Shown piece by piece: positions 11,934 to 12,922 of a DNA stretch of 12,922 bases. Under the pieces are notes generated by a model, which searched no databases, was not told where the DNA came from, and worked only from the letters and a program-made list of their open reading frames with translations. The translations under genes were made by a program, and so were the position numbers. The stretch comes from an uncultured Oscillibacter sp. (GTDB lineage: Bacteria; Bacillota; Clostridia; Oscillospirales; Oscillospiraceae): assembly GCA_900551885.1 (NCBI GenBank), contig URXS01000054.1:1-12922 (forward strand), in the 5' to 3' direction. Within the stretch, counting starts at the first letter, position 1; each line of letters begins with the position of its first letter.

Positions 11934-12100
11934 GGATGAACGGCACAGGAGAGTCCACCTCAGGTGGCGCCGAAGGTCCCGCGCGCGGCGGGGCCAGGCA
12001 ACCGGGACTGCGCCGGGACGAAACTCTGGAGAGCAGCAATGCACCGAAGGGGCAACCAGGCGAGGGTCGCCGGGAATCTCTCAGGTCACAGAACAGAGGC
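11934..12100 (+). promoter_or_regulatory. Tandem glycine riboswitch
   Basis: Two consecutive aptamers. The first (~11941-12015) has CAGGAGAG, GCGCCGAAGG and CCAGGCAACCGGGAC; the second (~12016-12100) has GGACGAAACTCTGGAGAG, GCACCGAAGGGGCAA and ATCTCTCAGGTCACAGAACAGAGG split across its 3' side, with CTCTG/CAGAG closing it. GGATGAAC before the first aptamer fits the leader element that forms a kink-turn with the linker. It lies directly ahead of gcvT, where glycine is expected to switch expression on. Confidence 0.92.
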
Positions 12101-12109
12101 GTAAGGAAG

Positions 12110-12153
12110 CCCCTTTCCATAAACGGGGACCCCTTATGCCCCTGTCTTTTTTT
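12110..12153 (+). terminator. Expression platform of the glycine riboswitch: competing hairpins and T-run
   Basis: GGGG (12125-12128) can pair with CCCC (12139-12142) to give a short stem running into CTGTC and seven Ts (12147-12153), a terminator. The same GGGG can instead pair with CCCC at 12110-12113 next to the second aptamer, which would prevent it. The stem is only about five pairs, so the exact switching partners are uncertain. Confidence 0.6.
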
Positions 12154-12199
12154 GTGTTAACAGGGAAAAAATCCCACTATTTTACAGGAGGCACTGTAT

Positions 12200-12922
12200 A
12201 TGGAAAAACGGACTCCCCTCTATGAGACCCATGTGGCCCTGGGCGGCAAAATGGTCCCCTTCGGCGGGTATCTGATGCCGGTCCAGTACCCTGCCGGCGT
12301 CATTGCAGAGCACATGGCAGTGCGGCAAAAGGCCGGATTGTTCGACGTGTCCCACATGGCGGAGCTGCTGCTGGAGGGGCCCGACGCCCTTTCCAATCTC
12401 CAGTGGCTGGTGACCGCAGACTTGAGCAAAATGACCGACGGGCAGGTCAAGTATGCCATGCTCTGTAACGAACGGGGCGGCATCGTGGACGACCTGGTGG
12501 TCTGCCGCCAGGGGCCGGAGAAATATTTGCTGGTGGTCAATGCCGGCAACCACGAGAAGGACGCCGAGTGGGTTTCCTCCCGTCTGACCGGGGACGTGCG
12601 CTTTTCCGATATTTCCGACCAGGTAGCGCAGCTTGCCCTGCAGGGCCCCAAATCCGGTGACATTTTAAAAAAGATCTGCAATGAGGCGGACATTCCCGCC
12701 AAATATTACCGCTTCAACGACAATGTGACCCTCCGCTGCCAGGGCGGCGACGTGCAGGCCCTGGTATCTCAGACCGGCTATACCGGCGAGTTCGGCTTCG
12801 AGCTGTACTGCCCCGCCGACCGGGCCGTGGACCTGTGGAACACGTTGCTGGAGGTCGGCGCGGACGAAGGGCTGCTGCCCTGCGGCCTGGGCGCCCGGGA
12901 TACGCTGCGGCTGGAGGCCGCC
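12200..12922 (+). CDS. gcvT: GcvT, aminomethyltransferase (T protein) of the glycine cleavage system, 3' end missing
   Basis: The first 241 codons, cut by the window edge (full-length family ~360). T protein transfers the aminomethyl carbon from lipoylated H protein to THF, releasing NH3 and making 5,10-methylene-THF. Visible family segments are TPLYETHVALGGKMVPFGGY (5-24), MPVQYPAGVIAEHMAVRQKAGLFDVSHM with DVSHM conserved, GGIVDDLVVCR, YLLVVNAGNHEKD, LALQGPKS, and SQTGYTGEFGFE, the folate-site strand. The ATG at 12200 has AGGAGG (12186-12191) eight bases upstream. Expression is under the tandem glycine riboswitch immediately before it. The next genes (gcvH, gcvP expected) are outside the window. 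No frameshift in the visible part. Confidence 0.96.
   Translation, partial: MEKRTPLYETHVALGGKMVPFGGYLMPVQYPAGVIAEHMAVRQKAGLFDVSHMAELLLEGPDALSNLQWLVTADLSKMTDGQVKYAMLCNERGGIVDDLVVCRQGPEKYLLVVNAGNHEKDAEWVSSRLTGDVRFSDISDQVAQLALQGPKSGDILKKICNEADIPAKYYRFNDNVTLRCQGGDVQALVSQTGYTGEFGFELYCPADRAVDLWNTLLEVGADEGLLPCGLGARDTLRLEAA

Noticed and set aside
1..12922. Mobile elements, CRISPR arrays, toxin-antitoxin or phage-defence systems
   Set aside because: No transposase, integrase, direct-repeat array or defence gene is seen. The XRE regulator was considered as an antitoxin, but it has a membrane tail and no toxin-like neighbour. The SLOG protein was considered as a defence effector, but it is of the housekeeping DUF1273 type and stands alone.

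Overview
The window is GC-rich, densely packed chromosomal DNA with strong Shine-Dalgarno sites, sigma-A-type promoters, compact intrinsic terminators and three classes of riboswitch. Gene content (ThiT and RibU substrate-binding subunits standing alone under TPP and FMN riboswitches, FeoA/FeoB plus a Cys-rich FeoB companion, YedF, a tandem glycine riboswitch before gcvT) points to a high-GC anaerobic member of the Clostridia, probably Oscillospirales-like. That placement is inference from gene content and composition. There is no rRNA, tRNA, CRISPR, insertion sequence, phage or plasmid gene. The window looks like core genome rather than an accessory island.

Layout. Bases 15-635 (-) encode YedF, divergent from a diaminopimelate decarboxylase (890-2146, +). 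A terminator at 2157-2187 separates this from a convergent glyoxalase-type gene (2192-2560, -). Bases 2754-5115 (+) form a ferrous-iron uptake operon: feoA, feoB (4-base overlap) and a 39-residue Cys-rich membrane peptide, closed by a two-way terminator. Then comes a long minus-strand block. thiT (5214-5876) sits behind a TPP riboswitch and terminator. Upstream of it is a four-gene operon transcribed in the order XRE regulator (7757-8152), an unlisted 50-residue membrane peptide (7594-7746), a multi-pass membrane protein (7046-7597), and a CorA-type metal channel (6179-7027). Next is a monocistronic SLOG/DUF1273 (YpsA-like) gene (8254-8796), and then ribU (8913-9530) behind an FMN riboswitch. 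The last part is plus strand: dinB (9934-11145) translationally coupled to 5-formyl-THF cyclo-ligase (11142-11729), and a tandem glycine riboswitch leading into gcvT, which runs off the window at 12922.

How the genes work together. The themes are metal uptake (Fe2+ through FeoAB, Mg2+ or similar through CorA), vitamin salvage by ECF transporters whose shared energising module must lie elsewhere, and one-carbon/folate metabolism (cyclo-ligase, GcvT). The least expected observation is regulatory. The dinB and DUF1273 promoters carry the same GAACAAATGT core, as part of a LexA-box-like 12-mer, in the same place: filling the last 12 bases of a 17-base spacer and abutting the -10 box. That makes the YpsA-like SLOG gene a candidate SOS gene. 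Everything else is recognisable, conventional biology with a few local oddities.
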